A stretch of DNA of 64,000 nucleotides from Paracoccaceae bacterium (GCA_029246285.1 JAQWNW010000027.1:1-64000), one strand, 5' to 3'; shown: positions 36,602-46,307, numbered from the stretch's first letter. Made by a program: numbers and translations. Notes: a model not told the origin generated them from the letters alone.

Positions 36602-37774
36602 ATGTCTCCCTCTGCATCAGATAGGATAAAAAACATAACAATTAACGGTAGTGATGGATGGGAGGTCTTTAACAAGGCACGTAGAATGATTTCCAATGGA
36701 GAAAAAGTAATAGAACTATCAATTGGGGAACACGATATTAGAACGAGTACCAATATTATAGACTCTATGCACAAAAGCGCTTTAAATGGAAATACTGGGT
36801 ATGCAGAAATGCAAGGTTTAAAAAAATTACGTGAATTAATAGCAAAGAGAAATCAAGAACGAACGGGTGACAAAACCAACCCAGAAAACATAATAATTAC
36901 GCCAGGTGGCCAAGCAGGATTATTTGCAACTCATATGGCCACTTGTAACGAGGGTGACAGGGCATTATTCTTAGATCCTTACTACGCAACCTACCCTGGT
37001 ACAATCCGGAGTGTTGGCGCTAGAGCAATTCCAATTAAAACTCAGTCTAAAAATGGCTTTCAACCCACCTTTGACGAAATCGATTCACAAGCTACTGACG
37101 CAAAAACCCTATTGATCAACTCACCAAACAATCCAACGGGTGTGGTTTATTCCAAAGATACCTTCAATTCAATTGCCAAGGCTGTAATCAAACACAAACT
37201 CTGGCTAATATCTGATGAGGTTTATGACTGCCAAATCTGGAATGGGACACACTTAACTCCACGAAGTATTGACGCGATAGCCAATCAAACTCTAGTTATA
37301 GGTTCAATGTCAAAGAGTTACGCGATGACTGGATTTCGATGTGGTTGGGTTATTGGGCCTGAATCTATTGTAGAAAATATGGTAAACTTAGCCACCTCAA
37401 CAACCTACGGGGTGCCGGCATTTATCCAAGACGCGGCATTTTTTGCACTCAATAAAGGATCAGAAATAGAAAAAAAAGTTTCTGAACCATTCTTACGAAG
37501 ATATGAATCAGCTCAAAGCATTCTTAATGATGCAAAAAATATTAAGTTAATTCCTGGGGACGGAACAATGTACTTGATGCTAGATATTCGAGATACAGGC
37601 CTTTCAGGTGAAGAATTCGCAAACTTATTACTTAATGAGAAGAAAATAGCGGTGATGCCCGGTGAAAGCTTTGGCACTGCAGCAGCTGGTCACCTTCGCA
37701 TAGCGATGACTGTAGCAGATGATATTTTCCAACATTCGTTAGTTGAGATCAAAGAATTTGCCAAAAATTTTTAA
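36602..37774 (+). CDS. PLP-dependent aminotransferase, class I/II
   Basis: A 390-residue fold-type I aminotransferase. Features are IITPGGQAGLFATHMA, LLINSPNNPTGVVYS, WLISDEVYDCQIW with the PLP-binding Asp, the Schiff-base lysine in IGSMSKSYAMTGFRCGW and the C-terminal Arg in AGHLRIAMTV. I start at ATG 36602, with AAAGGA 9 bases upstream, rather than the TTG at 36563. The substrate is uncertain (aspartate-, alanine- or aromatic-type). The second MttB-like gene follows after 121 bases. Confidence 0.9.
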   Translation: MSPSASDRIKNITINGSDGWEVFNKARRMISNGEKVIELSIGEHDIRTSTNIIDSMHKSALNGNTGYAEMQGLKKLRELIAKRNQERTGDKTNPENIIITPGGQAGLFATHMATCNEGDRALFLDPYYATYPGTIRSVGARAIPIKTQSKNGFQPTFDEIDSQATDAKTLLINSPNNPTGVVYSKDTFNSIAKAVIKHKLWLISDEVYDCQIWNGTHLTPRSIDAIANQTLVIGSMSKSYAMTGFRCGWVIGPESIVENMVNLATSTTYGVPAFIQDAAFFALNKGSEIEKKVSEPFLRRYESAQSILNDAKNIKLIPGDGTMYLMLDIRDTGLSGEEFANLLLNEKKIAVMPGESFGTAAAGHLRIAMTVADDIFQHSLVEIKEFAKNF

Positions 37775-37895
37775 AATTTCAAAATAAAGAAGTTAAATTA
37801 ACTCAAATACGACAATAACGACGTTTTATTTATATACTATTTTTAAATAAATGGTACTTCATGCAAATAAGAATGTTCTAAATCAATAATTATGT

Positions 37896-39443
37896 ATGAG
37901 AAGAAACATGTTAGAAAGTCGTTCACGAAGAAGTGGTGGTAGATCCGCAAGAAAAGCATTACGGGCAGCTCCATTAGCGAAGGAAATAAGACCAATTAAA
38001 CCTGGTATGGAGAGTAGTACTTATCAACCTCTTGATGAAAAAGGTATGAATAAGATTCACAATGCAGCCTTAGATGCTTTGGAACAAATAGGTTTTGGGG
38101 AAGCGCCCGACAGTGGGAAAAAGATACTAACCGATGCAGGTGCTATATTAGGAGATGATGGCAGAATTCGATTTCCTCGCTCTTTGGTAGAAGATATGAT
38201 CGCAAAGGCTGCTAAAGAAATTACACTTTTTGGACGATCAACTGAACATGATATGCATATTGGTGGTGATCGAGTGTATTTTGGTACGGCTGGGGCCGCT
38301 GTACATATGGTTGACGTCGAAAAGAATGAATATAGAGAATGTTATGTACAAGATTTATTTGATGCAGCAAAAATTGTTAATGAACTTGATAATGTGCATT
38401 TTTTACAAAGACCAATGGTTTGCCGTGATATCGCAGATAACTATGAGATGGACTTAAATACAGTTTATGCTTGCACAAAAGGGACCACCAAGCACGTTGG
38501 GGCTAGCTTCACAGAGCCAGGTTTTGTAAAAGGTATTTTTGAATTGCTACATGAAATCGCTGGAGGTGAAGCAAACTGGAGGGCCCGACCGTTTGTTTCA
38601 AATTCAAATTGTTTTGTCGTTCCCCCCATGAAATTCGCAGTTGAAAGCTGTCAAGTTATGGAAGAGTGCGTTCGTGGTGGCATGCCCGTTTTATTGTTAT
38701 CTGCCGGTCAGGCTGGCGCAACAGCGCCTGCTCCTATTGCTGGAGCTATAGTTCAAGCAGTAGCTGAATGTCTCGCCGGTTTAGTATATGTTAATGCTAT
38801 GATACCAGGACATCCTGCAATTTTTGGAACATGGCCATTTGTATCGGATTTAAGGACTGGTGCAATGTCTGGTGGCTCAGGTGAACAAGCTCTTCTTACT
38901 GCCGGTTGTTCTCAGATGCATAAATATTATGGATTGCCTGGTGGAGCAGCAGCTGGGATTGCTGATGCAAAAATGCCTGATTATCAAGCAGGCTACGAAC
39001 AAATGTGTTCAAATGTTATGGCTGGATTGACAGGCCTAAATCTAGTTTACGAAAGCGTTGGTATGCACGCCTCATTATTAGGCTTTTGCTTGGAAAGTTT
39101 GATACTTGGAGACGATATGTTAGGACAAGCGCAGCGTTGTGTTCGTGGCATTGAGGTAAATGATGACACAACATCTTTGGAAATAATTAAACAAACATGT
39201 TTAGATGGACCGGGACATTATTTAGGATCGGACCAAACACTGTCTCTTATGCAAACAGAGTACGTATATCCAAATCTAGGTGATAGAACCTCTCCTAAAG
39301 AATGGTTGGAAATTGGTAAACCTGATCTTATTAAGAATGCAATAAAGAAGAAAAATGAAATTTTAAGCAAGCCGTCTATTGCAGAATTTAATCCAGAATT
39401 AGACGCAGCAATAAGGAAAAAGTTTAAGATTCATTTAAAATAA
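37896..39443 (+). CDS. MttB-family corrinoid methyltransferase, non-pyrrolysine (second copy)
   Basis: A 515-residue member of the trimethylamine methyltransferase superfamily, equal in length to the copy at 7.2-8.7 kb but clearly divergent from it. It shares the Arg/Gly-rich N-terminus (SRRSGGRSARKALRAAP), the early helix MNKIHNAALDALEQIGFG, the glycine-rich GLPGGAAAGIADAKMPDYQA and the C-terminal GPGHYLGSDQT. No in-frame TAG is present, so it does not use pyrrolysine. An internal ATG at 37908 preceded by GAGAAG is an alternative start. No corrinoid protein gene is adjacent. The substrate is probably a quaternary amine or a similar methylated compound. Confidence 0.84.
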   Translation: MRRNMLESRSRRSGGRSARKALRAAPLAKEIRPIKPGMESSTYQPLDEKGMNKIHNAALDALEQIGFGEAPDSGKKILTDAGAILGDDGRIRFPRSLVEDMIAKAAKEITLFGRSTEHDMHIGGDRVYFGTAGAAVHMVDVEKNEYRECYVQDLFDAAKIVNELDNVHFLQRPMVCRDIADNYEMDLNTVYACTKGTTKHVGASFTEPGFVKGIFELLHEIAGGEANWRARPFVSNSNCFVVPPMKFAVESCQVMEECVRGGMPVLLLSAGQAGATAPAPIAGAIVQAVAECLAGLVYVNAMIPGHPAIFGTWPFVSDLRTGAMSGGSGEQALLTAGCSQMHKYYGLPGGAAAGIADAKMPDYQAGYEQMCSNVMAGLTGLNLVYESVGMHASLLGFCLESLILGDDMLGQAQRCVRGIEVNDDTTSLEIIKQTCLDGPGHYLGSDQTLSLMQTEYVYPNLGDRTSPKEWLEIGKPDLIKNAIKKKNEILSKPSIAEFNPELDAAIRKKFKIHLK

Positions 39444-39463
39444 TCTTTCATTAGTTTATAAAT

Positions 39464-39506
39464 TTCTATTTTTTGAATCTGTAATTTTACAGCTAGAAAA
39501 ATAGAA
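39464..39506. repeat. Nested inverted repeat between mttB-like and terC-like genes
   Basis: TTCTATTTTT (39464-39473) pairs perfectly with AAAAATAGAA (39497-39506), and inside lies a second palindrome CTGTAA-TT-TTACAG (39479-39492). It could act as a transcription terminator for the methyltransferase gene, as a leader structure for the TerC-like gene, or as a protein site. There is no U-tract on the plus strand, so a standard terminator is not clear. It does not resemble the yybP-ykoY manganese riboswitch. Confidence 0.45.
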
Positions 39507-39562
39507 TAAGCAACATTATATGGTATGTATAGATCACGAATTGTTAAGAGAAATTAATTAAA

Positions 39563-40171
39563 ATGATTGAACATAGTTCAGAAATTATTCAAATAATTTT
39601 TGCTGATATAATCCTTTCTGGTGATAACGCATTAGTAATTGGCATGGCCGCAGCCGGCTTGTCTCCAATAATGAGGCGACGCGCTATATTGTTGGGAATG
39701 GGATTGGCAGCTGGATTAAGAATATTTTTTGCCGCCATTGCCAGTTATCTCCTTGCAATACCAGGGATATTATTCATTGGAGGATGTTTATTGGCCTTTG
39801 TTTGTTATCGATTTTTTAAAGAATTGAGACATCATAATGCCAAATCATCAAATGATAAAATAGCCAAAATCGAAGTATCTGGAAGCGAGAGATCGCAATT
39901 ACTAAAAGCATTAACAACTATAACAATCGCTGACGTTTCCATGTCAATTGACAATGTAGTGGCTGTAGCGGCAATCGCCCGGGAAAATACTTCTCTGTTG
40001 ATTTTTGGTTTAGTCGTAGCAATAGCTTTCATGGCATTTTTTGCAACAATGATAATGAGGTTAATGACTCGATATAGCTGGTTGAGTTGGCTTGGTCTAT
40101 TATTCCTAATTTATCTAACTTACAAGATGTTGCATGACGGATTACCAGAGATAATATTACTTCTAACTTAA
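39563..40171 (+). CDS. TerC-family membrane protein (YjbE-like)
   Basis: A 202-residue membrane protein with seven predicted helices. The two inverted-half motifs are FADIILSGDNALVIGMAAAG and IADVSMSIDNVVAVAAIA, each with the conserved acidic residue in a helix, typical of TerC/YjbE proteins. Several relatives export manganese or help metallate exported enzymes; the substrate here is inferred. Its stop is 3 bases from that of the convergent protease gene. Confidence 0.86.
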   Translation: MIEHSSEIIQIIFADIILSGDNALVIGMAAAGLSPIMRRRAILLGMGLAAGLRIFFAAIASYLLAIPGILFIGGCLLAFVCYRFFKELRHHNAKSSNDKIAKIEVSGSERSQLLKALTTITIADVSMSIDNVVAVAAIARENTSLLIFGLVVAIAFMAFFATMIMRLMTRYSWLSWLGLLFLIYLTYKMLHDGLPEIILLLT

Positions 40172-40174
40172 TGA

Positions 40175-41656
40175 TCAATCTCTTAGAGGTAAGGCCAAAA
40201 ACCTTTGGGTATTATTTCTTCTGATAAGTAAAAGAATAGAGGACTTTTCTTTTTCCCTTACTATTTCTAAAATGTCATTAAATTCACTAAGGTTTTTAAC
40301 TTCCTGCTGTCCCGCTTCCACAATGACGTCTCCTGCCAAAATTCCTTTTTCAGATGCTAAACTTTCAGGGATGACAGACTGAATGAGAACACCTTCTATC
40401 TCGGAAGTTAACTCTAACTTCTCTTTCCACTCATCTGTAAGGTCAGTAACAGTCATGCCACTCAGCTCTAATTCGCCAAGTTCTTTTTCATCAATTGAAT
40501 CTGAAGTCCCGTTCGAAGCCAAATCAGCCTCAACTTGCTCTCTATGACCCAATGTAACCAACACGCCAATTTCTTCTCCATCTCGAATAATCTTAACTTC
40601 AACTACTTTTCCTACATCTGTGGCACCAACAATCTTAACAAGAGCTCTTGTGTCTTTGATTGGCTGCTCATCGAAAGAAACAATCACGTCCCCAACTCTG
40701 ATACCCGCGACCTTGGCAGGTCCATCAGGAATATTCGTCACCAAAGCCCCTTCCTTACCCTTTAGCTCTTTTGCGTCAGCAATTTCTTGAGTAATATCTT
40801 GGATACTTACTCCTAACCAACCTCTTCGGGTAGCACCGTAAATCTCCAACTGGTAGACGACCTTACTGACAACGTTTGAAGCCATGGCAAATCCAATTCC
40901 AATAGAACCTCCATTTGGACTTATAATGGCTGTATTTACTCCTAGCACTTCACCGTCCATATTAAACAAAGGCCCACCAGAATTTCCTCTGTTTATAGCT
41001 GCATCAGTTTGAATAAAGTCATCATAATTTCCTCTTAATGCTCTATTTCGTGCAGATATTATTCCTGCTGAAACTGAAAAGCCCTGACCAAGTGGATTAC
41101 CGATTGCCATAACCCAATCTCCAACTCGAGCTAAATCACTATCTCCAAATTTAACAAAAGATAATGGTTTGTCATAATCAACTTTTAAAAGAGCAATATC
41201 AGTTTTAGGATCAGAACCCACCAGAGTTGCCTTAAGTTCTTCTCCACTAAGTAACTCAATTAAAATCTCATCTGCTTGCTCAATAACATGATTATTTGTC
41301 ACAACTAATCCAGTTTCTGAAATTATAAAACCAGAACCTAATGCTGAAGTACGTCTTTTCCGCGGCATACCATTTGAGCCATTTTGGTTCGGCAAGTTAC
41401 GAAACAAGTCTTCAAGAGGTGAGCCTTTGGGAATTTGAGGTAATAAATTTTCAGAATTCTCAATTACGGTAGTAGTCGTAATATTGACAACAGCAGGGCT
41501 AATCTCTTCGACTAAATCCGCGAAGCTTTCATAGGAATTTCTTGCATGGACAGGAGAAACATTAATCAAGAAAAACAAACAACAAAAAAACGAAAATAAC
41601 AGCAACCATACATGTGCACTATTATTATAAGTCTTAACTGATGAATTATATGACAT
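40175..41656 (-). CDS. degQ: Periplasmic serine protease of the Do/DegQ family
   Basis: A 493-residue HtrA-type protease for periplasmic protein quality control. A basic N-terminus and hydrophobic stretch (VWLLLFSFFCCLFFLINVSP) end near VHARN, a likely Sec signal. The catalytic triad is His in VVTNNHVIEQAD, Asp in SDPKTDIALLK and Ser in INRGNSGGPLF. Two PDZ domains follow (about residues 280-370 and 400-485). I start at ATG 41656, 7 bases after AGAGGG; the frame is open to 41701. It is the last gene of a run with hflK, hflC and DUF2065, a set devoted to membrane and envelope proteolysis. The precise DegP/DegQ name is approximate. Confidence 0.92.
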   Translation of the reverse strand: MSYNSSVKTYNNSAHVWLLLFSFFCCLFFLINVSPVHARNSYESFADLVEEISPAVVNITTTTVIENSENLLPQIPKGSPLEDLFRNLPNQNGSNGMPRKRRTSALGSGFIISETGLVVTNNHVIEQADEILIELLSGEELKATLVGSDPKTDIALLKVDYDKPLSFVKFGDSDLARVGDWVMAIGNPLGQGFSVSAGIISARNRALRGNYDDFIQTDAAINRGNSGGPLFNMDGEVLGVNTAIISPNGGSIGIGFAMASNVVSKVVYQLEIYGATRRGWLGVSIQDITQEIADAKELKGKEGALVTNIPDGPAKVAGIRVGDVIVSFDEQPIKDTRALVKIVGATDVGKVVEVKIIRDGEEIGVLVTLGHREQVEADLASNGTSDSIDEKELGELELSGMTVTDLTDEWKEKLELTSEIEGVLIQSVIPESLASEKGILAGDVIVEAGQQEVKNLSEFNDILEIVREKEKSSILLLIRRNNTQRFLALPLRD

Positions 41657-41713
41657 TTTTTTAACCCTCTTAATTTTGAAGCACTTCATTATAGGTATCA
41701 AAAGGTAAATTAC

Positions 41714-41911
41714 TTAAATTAAGAAATATTTTGAAATCCATACAATGATCACTCCAACAGCCACAATTATTAGACCGATCTGCCGCCTAGCAGAGATATC
41801 GAGCTTACTTAACCAATTAACTAATTCTTCAAATCTAGACGGAGCTAACGCCAATACTAATCCTTCAAGAACCGCAACACATCCTAAAATGGTAACAATA
41901 TCTGAAACCAC
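41714..41911 (-). CDS. DUF2065 small membrane protein
   Basis: A 65-residue protein with two membrane helices (about residues 5-22 and 43-62) joined by LAPSRFEELVNWLSKLDISA, the pattern of DUF2065. The gene starts 2 bases after hflC ends. DUF2065 genes often follow hflC in Proteobacteria, so a link with the HflKC complex is likely but its role is unknown. Confidence 0.85.
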   Translation of the reverse strand: MVSDIVTILGCVAVLEGLVLALAPSRFEELVNWLSKLDISARRQIGLIIVAVGVIIVWISKYFLI

Positions 41912-41913
41912 TA

Positions 41914-42789
41914 TTATTCGTCCGTCTTCATGTCAGACTTCAGATAATCAAAGAACTCACTATCTGGTGAAATAACCATAGTAGAATTTGAACCTTGCAA
42001 AGATTTCTCATAAGCAGTCAGAGATCTATAAAATGCAAAAAATTCTGGATCTCTTCCAAACGCTTCTGCAAAAATTGCATTTCTTTCTGCGTCTGCTTCA
42101 CCTCTGACAATATCTGCGTTCTTTTGAGCTTCAGAGACAGTTTCAACGACTGTTCTGTCAGCAAGAGCTGTGACTCTCTTTGCTGCTTCGTTACCACGAG
42201 CTATCTCGTCAGCAGCTTCTCTTTCCCGCTCAGCTCTCATTCTAGCAAAAGTTGCGGTAAGATTTTCAATTGGTAAATCTGCTCTCTTTATACGCACATC
42301 AATTATGTCAACTCCTAATGCTGAAGCTTTCTCTTTTGCTGCATCACGTATCGAGTTCATCAAATTTACACGATCTACAGATAATAAAGCACTGGATTTC
42401 ACTTCACCTAATGTTGTTCTCAACTCCGCATTTAAAATTTGCTCTAAACGTGACGCTGCAGCGCTAGCGCCACCAGATCCAACCGCTTTTCTAAAAGCCT
42501 TTACATCCATGATACGCCATCTAGCAAAGGCGTCTACATCAAAACGCCTATTGTCTTTCATCGTAACTTCTAAAGGTAATGTATCCAGAGGCAAGATCCT
42601 ATCATCATATTTTACGACCGTCTGAATAAATGGAATTTTAACCGCCAAACCTGGTTTTTCAATTATATTTCTTACCTCTCCAAATTGTAAAACAAGAGCT
42701 TTTTCCCGCTCATCAACAGTAAACAGGGCTGACATGGCCACAAAAATAATTGCTGCTAAAACAGTAAATAAAAAATAAGTACGGCTCAT
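41914..42789 (-). CDS. hflC: HflC, FtsH-modulating SPFH-domain protein
   Basis: With HflK it forms the membrane cage around the FtsH protease. The 291-residue protein has an N-terminal membrane anchor (YFLFTVLAAIIFVAMSALF), then the SPFH/band-7 domain (VDEREKALVLQFGEVRNIIE, PGLAVKIPFIQTVVKYDDRI) and a long alpha-helical region (RMRAEREREAADEIARGNEA). The ATG overlaps the hflK stop by one base (TAATG). Confidence 0.95.
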   Translation of the reverse strand: MSRTYFLFTVLAAIIFVAMSALFTVDEREKALVLQFGEVRNIIEKPGLAVKIPFIQTVVKYDDRILPLDTLPLEVTMKDNRRFDVDAFARWRIMDVKAFRKAVGSGGASAAASRLEQILNAELRTTLGEVKSSALLSVDRVNLMNSIRDAAKEKASALGVDIIDVRIKRADLPIENLTATFARMRAEREREAADEIARGNEAAKRVTALADRTVVETVSEAQKNADIVRGEADAERNAIFAEAFGRDPEFFAFYRSLTAYEKSLQGSNSTMVISPDSEFFDYLKSDMKTDE

Positions 42790-43922
42790 TAATTTGACCC
42801 CTTCTTCTTAGTAAGTTCATTTATTGGCAAATAAGGTAAAACACCTTGACCATTTGTTCCTTGATCAATCATTATTTTATCAACATCACTAAAAACCTTT
42901 TCCATAGTTTCAAGATAAAGTCGCTTTCTTGTCACTTCAGGTGCTTTAGCGTATTCCGCATAGACTGCTTTGAATCTTGAAGCTTCACCAACAGCTTCAT
43001 TGACCACTTGAGCCCTGTATCCTTCCGCCTGTTCTAACAATTGAGCTGCTTCACCTCTAGCTTCAGCCACTACCCGATTTGAATATGCATCAGCTTGCTT
43101 TTCTAAGGTATCGCGCGTTTGCTCTGCAGCCTGAACATCTTTAAACGCCTTTGCCACATCACCTGGAGGATCAGCTTTATCCAAGTTAACTCGGACGATA
43201 TTCACGCCACTTTCATAACTATCAAGAGTACGTTGGATAAGGTCTTCCAATTCCTGCTCGATCTTGCCTTTGCCTGTCGTCAGGATAGGGGTTAAATTAG
43301 TACGTGCCACAATTTCTCGCATCACAGATTCTGAGACAGCCCTAATCGTTTCTTGAGCCTCTGCGATATTAAAAAGAAATTTTTGAGCATCAGTTATGTT
43401 CCAAACTACCTGAAAATCAATATCTACAATATTTTCATCTCGGGTGAGCATCAAACCTTGATCCGAGCGGCCCGATCTACCAACCCCAATCTCTTCGGTT
43501 ATTTCCTTGGTCACAGGCACAATTTCTTTGGTGACAATCGGCCAAGGAGCAAAATTCAATCCCTCCTCTCCTGTTTCAAGATACTGACCAAATAATAGCT
43601 CTACTGATTGCTCCGATGTATCCACTCGGTAAAAAGAAGTAAAAACCCACAAAACAGCAAGGGCAATTAATCCAAAGAAAATTGGCCTCTTTCCCATTTT
43701 TATTGGCGATCCACCTCTGTTTCCACCGCCTCCAGATTTTCCAGATTTACCACCCATCAAAACACGCAATTGTTCCTGACCTTTTCTAACAATCTCATCT
43801 AATTCTGGTGGCATTTGATTGCCGCTTCCATTTTGGTTATCAGGAGAACGTTTACCGTTTCCATTACCATCGCCGTTATTGGAGCCTCCACCGCCCCATG
43901 GTCCTTGATTATTGTCTGACAT
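42789..43922 (-). CDS. hflK: HflK, FtsH-modulating SPFH-domain protein
   Basis: Partner of HflC. The 377-residue protein has the typical Gly/Asn-rich cytoplasmic N-terminus (GPWGGGGSNNGDGNGNG), a membrane helix at about residues 79-96 (PIFFGLIALAVLWVFTSFY), the band-7 domain (DTSEQSVELLFGQYLETGEE) and a coiled-coil-prone C-terminal part. It lies 62 bases downstream of gor and is coupled to hflC. Confidence 0.95.
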   Translation of the reverse strand: MSDNNQGPWGGGGSNNGDGNGNGKRSPDNQNGSGNQMPPELDEIVRKGQEQLRVLMGGKSGKSGGGGNRGGSPIKMGKRPIFFGLIALAVLWVFTSFYRVDTSEQSVELLFGQYLETGEEGLNFAPWPIVTKEIVPVTKEITEEIGVGRSGRSDQGLMLTRDENIVDIDFQVVWNITDAQKFLFNIAEAQETIRAVSESVMREIVARTNLTPILTTGKGKIEQELEDLIQRTLDSYESGVNIVRVNLDKADPPGDVAKAFKDVQAAEQTRDTLEKQADAYSNRVVAEARGEAAQLLEQAEGYRAQVVNEAVGEASRFKAVYAEYAKAPEVTRKRLYLETMEKVFSDVDKIMIDQGTNGQGVLPYLPINELTKKKGSN

Positions 43923-43984
43923 TTATGTTGTCCTTCCTTCAGGCCGAAACTTATAATTACTATTTGGTGTCATTGCACAAAAAA

Positions 43985-45340
43985 TCAAGACACTCTAGAC
44001 GGTAATTTCATTGTTACTAATTCTTCAGCAGCGGTGGGATGTACCGCAATCGTATTATCAAAATCTTCTTTTCTTGCACCCATCTGTATTGCAACACCAG
44101 CTAATTGAATCATTTCCGAAGCCCCAGCCCCAGCAATATGTACGCCTAAAACCTTTTGAGACTCCTGATTAACAAGAATCTTCATTAAAATCTGCTCAGA
44201 ATTTCCTGATAATACATTGCTCATTGGCCTAAATTTAGCCACAAAAACTTCTACAGGCCCTTTTGTTTTTGCCTCATCTTCGGTTAAACCGACCGTACCA
44301 ATCTCAGGTTGAGTAAAAATAGCCGTTGGAATAGAAGAATGGATTGCCTCCGTTGGCTTACCCTCAAAAACAGTCCTTACGAATGCCGCACCCTCTCGGA
44401 TTGCAACAGGAGTGAGGTTTGCTCTATTTGTAACATCTCCTACAGCGAAAATAGAGGGGATCGCAGTTTGACTATATTCATTTACCAAGACCTCCCCAAC
44501 TTCTCCTAGCGTCAATCCTAGTTTCTCCAAACCTAAATCCTTTGTAGCTGGAGTTCGACCTGTAGCACTCAAAACAAGATCAACAGTTACGGAAGTGCCA
44601 TCGGAAATAGTAACCAAAAAACCAGCTTCGGTTTTACTAATTTTCTTAACTTCTTTGTTAAACTGCAAATCGATGCCTCGAGCCATCATCGCCTGGGCGA
44701 CATGATTAGTCACCTCAGAATCAAATCCTCTAAGGATAGAGCGCCCTCGATATAATTGTAAAACTTTAGTTCCCAACCCATTCAAAATACTTGCAAATTC
44801 ACATGCAATGTATCCACCACCAATAATTAAAATTCTCTCAGGCAGAACTTTCAAATCGAACACTTCATTCGAACTGATACAGTACTGAGAACCATCATAA
44901 TTTGGTATAGATGGATATCCCCCAACTGCAATGAGAATATTTCGCGCACTAAATGTCTCACCAGAGTTTAATTGAACTGTGTGTTTAGTTTTTACCTCAC
45001 CTCGCGTGTTAAATACTTTGACACCCGCTTTTACCAAATTGTTATGATATATTTTTTCTAAACGTGATATTTCTATATCTTTGGATTTGATTAATTTTTC
45101 CCAATTAAAGGTCAAATCAGAAATATTCCAACCAAAACTAGAAGAGGTTTCAAAAGATTTTGAAAAATCACTCGCATAATATAGTAATTTTTTTGGGACA
45201 CAGCCACGAATAACACATGTTCCTCCCATTCTGTATTCCTCGCAAAGTCCAACTTTAAAACCTAATTCACTTGTTAATCGCGCAGCTCTGACCCCTCCAG
45301 ATCCCCCACCAATCACAAATAAGTCAAAATCAAATTCCAT
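43985..45340 (-). CDS. gor: Glutathione-disulfide reductase
   Basis: NADPH-dependent reduction of oxidised glutathione. The 451-residue flavoenzyme has the FAD dinucleotide motif FVIGGGSGGVRAARLTSELG, the redox-active disulfide GGTCVIRGCVPKKLLYYAS, the NADPH motif ILIIGGGYIACEFASIL and the C-terminal His/Glu in VHPTAAEELVTM. It follows rpiA by 3 bases, an order known from Rhodobacterales. Confidence 0.94.
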   Translation of the reverse strand: MEFDFDLFVIGGGSGGVRAARLTSELGFKVGLCEEYRMGGTCVIRGCVPKKLLYYASDFSKSFETSSSFGWNISDLTFNWEKLIKSKDIEISRLEKIYHNNLVKAGVKVFNTRGEVKTKHTVQLNSGETFSARNILIAVGGYPSIPNYDGSQYCISSNEVFDLKVLPERILIIGGGYIACEFASILNGLGTKVLQLYRGRSILRGFDSEVTNHVAQAMMARGIDLQFNKEVKKISKTEAGFLVTISDGTSVTVDLVLSATGRTPATKDLGLEKLGLTLGEVGEVLVNEYSQTAIPSIFAVGDVTNRANLTPVAIREGAAFVRTVFEGKPTEAIHSSIPTAIFTQPEIGTVGLTEDEAKTKGPVEVFVAKFRPMSNVLSGNSEQILMKILVNQESQKVLGVHIAGAGASEMIQLAGVAIQMGARKEDFDNTIAVHPTAAEELVTMKLPSRVS

Positions 45341-45343
45341 AAA

Positions 45344-46135
45344 TTACTTACCCTCGATCATAGATTTAATAAAACTCATTTCATCTAAATCTATCTTGTA
45401 AGAAACACTAGCTTTTGTTTTATTTGAATACACGTCCACTACTCCATTACTTTTCCCCACAAAAACTTCATCACATAAGCCAATAAATATACCATGTTCA
45501 ACTACACCAGGTAAGTTATTAATATTTAATGCTAAATCTTCCACTTTATTCATTCTACTCAGTTTGTAGTCTAAGATATAGTGACCTTCGTCAGTAAGAA
45601 AAACCTCATTGAACTTTTTTCGCAAAACACCTTTTGGTTTTTCATAACCAAGTGAAGTCAGAAGTTGCGATAAATTTCTCTCAATCGTTTCAACTCCAAA
45701 TGGTACAATTTCAATTGGCAATGGGAATTTTCCCAGGGTATTTACTCGCTTGGCTTCATCGGCAATAACGATCATTTTGGAGCTAGCAGCTGCTACAATT
45801 TTTTCTTGTAATAACGCTCCTCCTCCGCCCTTTATCAAATTTAATTGATCATCAAATTCATCTGCCCCATCAACTGTTAAATCGATGCCATTGATCTCTT
45901 TCAAAGATACAACCTTTATACCTAAGGACTCTGCCAAACTCTTAGTTTGAGTTGATGTCGATGTTGCCAAAATCTGCAAACCATCTTTTCGTACTAACTC
46001 CGCTAAAAAGACTATAAACCAAGATGCTGTTGACCCAGTTCCCAATCCAACTCTCATACCATTTTTTATAGATCCCAAGGCATGTTTAGCGGAAATATAT
46101 TTAGCTTTTTCACTATTACTAAAATCAAACGACAT
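45344..46135 (-). CDS. rpiA: Ribose-5-phosphate isomerase A
   Basis: Interconverts ribose 5-phosphate and ribulose 5-phosphate. The 263-residue protein has VGLGTGSTASWFIVFLAE, DLTVDGADEFDDQLNLIKGG and GGALLQEKIVAAASSKMIVI, all hallmark RpiA blocks with the catalytic Asp and Glu. The start is ATG 46135 (MSFDFSNSEKAKYIS); the longer frame to 46204 adds an unrelated extension. It is the first gene of the probable rpiA-gor-hflKC-degQ run and is divergent from sdaA. Confidence 0.94.
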   Translation of the reverse strand: MSFDFSNSEKAKYISAKHALGSIKNGMRVGLGTGSTASWFIVFLAELVRKDGLQILATSTSTQTKSLAESLGIKVVSLKEINGIDLTVDGADEFDDQLNLIKGGGGALLQEKIVAAASSKMIVIADEAKRVNTLGKFPLPIEIVPFGVETIERNLSQLLTSLGYEKPKGVLRKKFNEVFLTDEGHYILDYKLSRMNKVEDLALNINNLPGVVEHGIFIGLCDEVFVGKSNGVVDVYSNKTKASVSYKIDLDEMSFIKSMIEGK

Positions 46136-46307
46136 ATTTGTTTTCTCCCAACATTCATATACCCAAATAAATATGAGAGAGCGAGAAAAATTTCTGACTA
46201 ACATAATTATAAATTTTTAATTTCTTAAAAAATCAATTTTAGGTCGTTTTTATTTAGTTTTAGAGAACTTTTTGAGTTTAGATCATTAAAAGTTTAGGAG
46301 ATAATTA

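Noticed and set aside
39444-39562. yybP-ykoY manganese riboswitch before the TerC-like gene
   Set aside because: The conserved internal loops are not visible; only a simple nested palindrome is present.
42170-42625. Open frame of 151 codons on the plus strand
   Set aside because: Antisense shadow of hflC; composition reflects codon bias of the real gene.
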